A model generated the notes under the pieces. It saw only the letters and a program-made list of their open reading frames with translations, did no database searches and was not told the origin of the DNA. Below are positions 5,626 through 6,734 of a DNA stretch of 6,734 nt, one piece after another. The DNA is from Phycisphaerae bacterium (GTDB lineage Bacteria; Planctomycetota; Phycisphaerae; Sedimentisphaerales; SG8-4): contig JAUWLI010000165.1 of NCBI GenBank assembly GCA_030613765.1, positions 1 to 6,734 on the forward strand. Reading direction: 5' to 3'. Position 1 is the first letter of the stretch. Each line of letters begins with the position of its first letter. The position numbers and the translations under genes were made by a program.

Positions 5626-6153
5626 ATGTCGAATCTTGCAGATATACAGATGTTGGTGATGGACGTTGACGGTGTCTTGACCGATACTGCCATAATAATC
5701 AATGCCGACGGCAGCGAGAGCAAGGTTTTCAGTTCACTTGACGGCCACGGAATTCGAATGTGGCAAAGGGCAGGACTCAAAGCTGCTTTCCTGAGCGGAA
5801 GGGAATCTGAACCGACAGCGCGCCGCGCACGCCAGCTCGGTATAGAGCATTGCATCCAGGATTGTCATAATAAACTGCCCGCCCTGAAAGAGCTTGCTGA
5901 AAAACTCGGACTTCAGGCAGAGGCAATCGCTTTCATTGGTGATGATTTGACGGACCTGCCCTCTATTCGATACGCAGGCTTTGGCGTAGCTGTTGCCAAC
6001 GCAGTTGATGAAGTTAAGCATTATGCCGATTACGTTACGACTCGCCCCGGTGGCAGGGGGGCTGTGCGGGAAGTAATCGAGTACATTCTGAAAAGTACCG
6101 GCAAGTGGCAGGAGCTTGTGGCCAGATACTTGCCGCCTTCCCAACCGCCATAA
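5626..6153 (+). CDS. kdsC: 3-deoxy-D-manno-octulosonate-8-phosphate phosphatase
   Basis: A 175-residue HAD phosphatase of the cap-less KdsC type, full length. It hydrolyses Kdo-8-phosphate to Kdo in the cytoplasm, two steps after KdsD. HAD motif I is DVDGVLTD (nucleophile D13, acid/base D15), motif II LSGRES (S57), motif III K83 in HNKLPAL, and motif IV GDDLTDLP (D106, D107, D110). The C-terminal TTRPGGRGAVREV (138-150) is the tail typical of KdsC that closes over the neighbouring subunit's active site in the tetramer. The ATG at 5626 is 45 bases after kdsD; only a weak ribosome binding site is visible, but no alternative start lies upstream in frame. The genes for the intermediate step (kdsA) and for activation (kdsB) are not in the window. 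Confidence 0.95.
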   Translation: MSNLADIQMLVMDVDGVLTDTAIIINADGSESKVFSSLDGHGIRMWQRAGLKAAFLSGRESEPTARRARQLGIEHCIQDCHNKLPALKELAEKLGLQAEAIAFIGDDLTDLPSIRYAGFGVAVANAVDEVKHYADYVTTRPGGRGAVREVIEYILKSTGKWQELVARYLPPSQPP

Positions 6154-6192
6154 GGAATCCTTCAGGGCAACGTATGGCCGAATGAGGTTGTT

Positions 6193-6734
6193 ATGGATAA
6201 CTCTCGAAAATTCCGTGTATGGCTTATTTCGATGGGAGCTGTGCTTGCGGCATATCTGCTCTATAGCCTGCTAAGCAAAACACCTCGGATTGAGATTGAT
6301 ACAGGTCCGGATTTCACAGACACTTTTGCCGACGGCAATTCTGATGAGTTTGGTGATAGAGTTGGTAAGATTGGCAAAGTTGATATTGGCTACATCCAAA
6401 AGGCTGAATACGTACACTTAAACGAGCAAAAGCAGGTTGACCGGGTATTGGGATTCGAAGAGCTTCTCCATAAAACTGAAAACGAATATGAAGGTATAAA
6501 GCCGTACCTGAATATTTTTCGCCGCGATTTAGTATGTTACATTACGGCCGATAGAGCGGAAGTTCGGGTTGAGACCGTTCTCGGAAAACCAACACCGAAG
6601 GATGCCAAATTCAACGGAAACGTCGTCGCACACATTGTGCCCGAAAATTCAAGCGATGTTAAAGAAGGCTATCTATATCTCGATGATGTTACCTTTATCA
6701 GCGATACTTCACAATTTTTGACACCGGGGCCTAT
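6193..6734 (+). CDS. lptC: LptC-like LPS export membrane protein, N-terminal part (runs off window)
   Basis: 180 codons are open to the window edge; the C-terminus is missing. The ATG at 6193 has GAGG (6184-6187) 5 bases upstream. After a short basic N-terminus (SRKFR) a single membrane segment lies at about 9-28 (VWLISMGAVLAAYLLYSLLS), and the rest is predicted to be periplasmic: a linker rich in Asp/Gly (about 30-65), then a beta-rich part with YITADRAEVRVET (116-128), DAKFNGNVVAHIV (137-149) and GYLYLDDVTFISDTSQFLTPG (159-179). This alternation resembles the LptC/LptA/OstA beta-jellyroll, where strands carry 'ADRA.V' and 'F.GNV' type sequences. In the Lpt machine LptC is anchored by one helix and passes LPS from LptB2FG to LptA. 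The assignment rests on topology, these fragments and position directly after kdsD-kdsC; sequence similarity to proteobacterial LptC is weak and the region before the jellyroll looks longer than usual. Confidence 0.68.
   Translation, partial: MDNSRKFRVWLISMGAVLAAYLLYSLLSKTPRIEIDTGPDFTDTFADGNSDEFGDRVGKIGKVDIGYIQKAEYVHLNEQKQVDRVLGFEELLHKTENEYEGIKPYLNIFRRDLVCYITADRAEVRVETVLGKPTPKDAKFNGNVVAHIVPENSSDVKEGYLYLDDVTFISDTSQFLTPGP

Noticed and set aside
5478..5855. 125-residue minus-strand open frame across the kdsD-kdsC junction
   Set aside because: Antisense to two well-recognised genes and without a recognisable motif.

Overview
The window looks like chromosomal DNA of a Gram-negative-type bacterium, most likely a planctomycete of the Phycisphaerae/Sedimentisphaerales kind. 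This is an inference from protein style. The secreted protein at the left edge has the 'TIYVDDDAP ... YLQDALADA ... VAQGVYTPD ... GGYAGFGEPNPDARDI ... LDGFTITGGNA' pattern that I associate with the large beta-helix families of those bacteria. A separate DUF2344 protein next to an RNase E/G, and Kdo/LPS genes, fit the same group. No rRNA, tRNA, CRISPR array or insertion sequence was recognised.

Left part (minus strand, 1-1405). A partial gene for a secreted right-handed beta-helix protein (716 down to the window edge) follows a DUF456 membrane-protein gene (1405-887). The 170-base gap between them holds a candidate promoter and a 7-bp stem-loop. The start of the beta-helix gene is odd: a perfect AGGAGG lies at ideal distance from an in-frame ATA, while the usable ATG lies 15 codons upstream.

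Divergent spacer (1406-1674), 269 bases, has no gene that I can support.

Right part (plus strand, 1675 to the edge). Seven co-directional genes have gaps of 34, 42, -8, 19, 45 and 39 bases: a DUF2344 (TIGR03936) radical-SAM-associated protein, ribonuclease E/G (rng), a MntA nucleotidyltransferase antitoxin, a HepT HEPN toxin, D-arabinose-5-phosphate isomerase (kdsD), Kdo-8-phosphate phosphatase (kdsC) and the start of an LptC-like protein. kdsD-kdsC-lptC is the same order as in the proteobacterial Kdo/LPS-transport cluster: the enzymes make the sugar precursor of the LPS inner core and LptC starts the trans-envelope LPS bridge. DUF2344-rng is an RNA-processing pair. The HepT/MntA toxin-antitoxin pair sits between these two blocks, is much more AT-rich (hand counts near 30-42% GC per line against near 53-57% in flanking genes), and has a candidate extended -10 promoter of its own inside the 3' end of rng. 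It looks like an acquired cassette placed in a housekeeping operon.

The main small-scale observation is a degenerate tandem heptamer (consensus about RTYACGA) that appears twice: four units inside the DUF2344 coding region, and three units in the gap before rng, where the last unit runs directly into the rng Shine-Dalgarno sequence.
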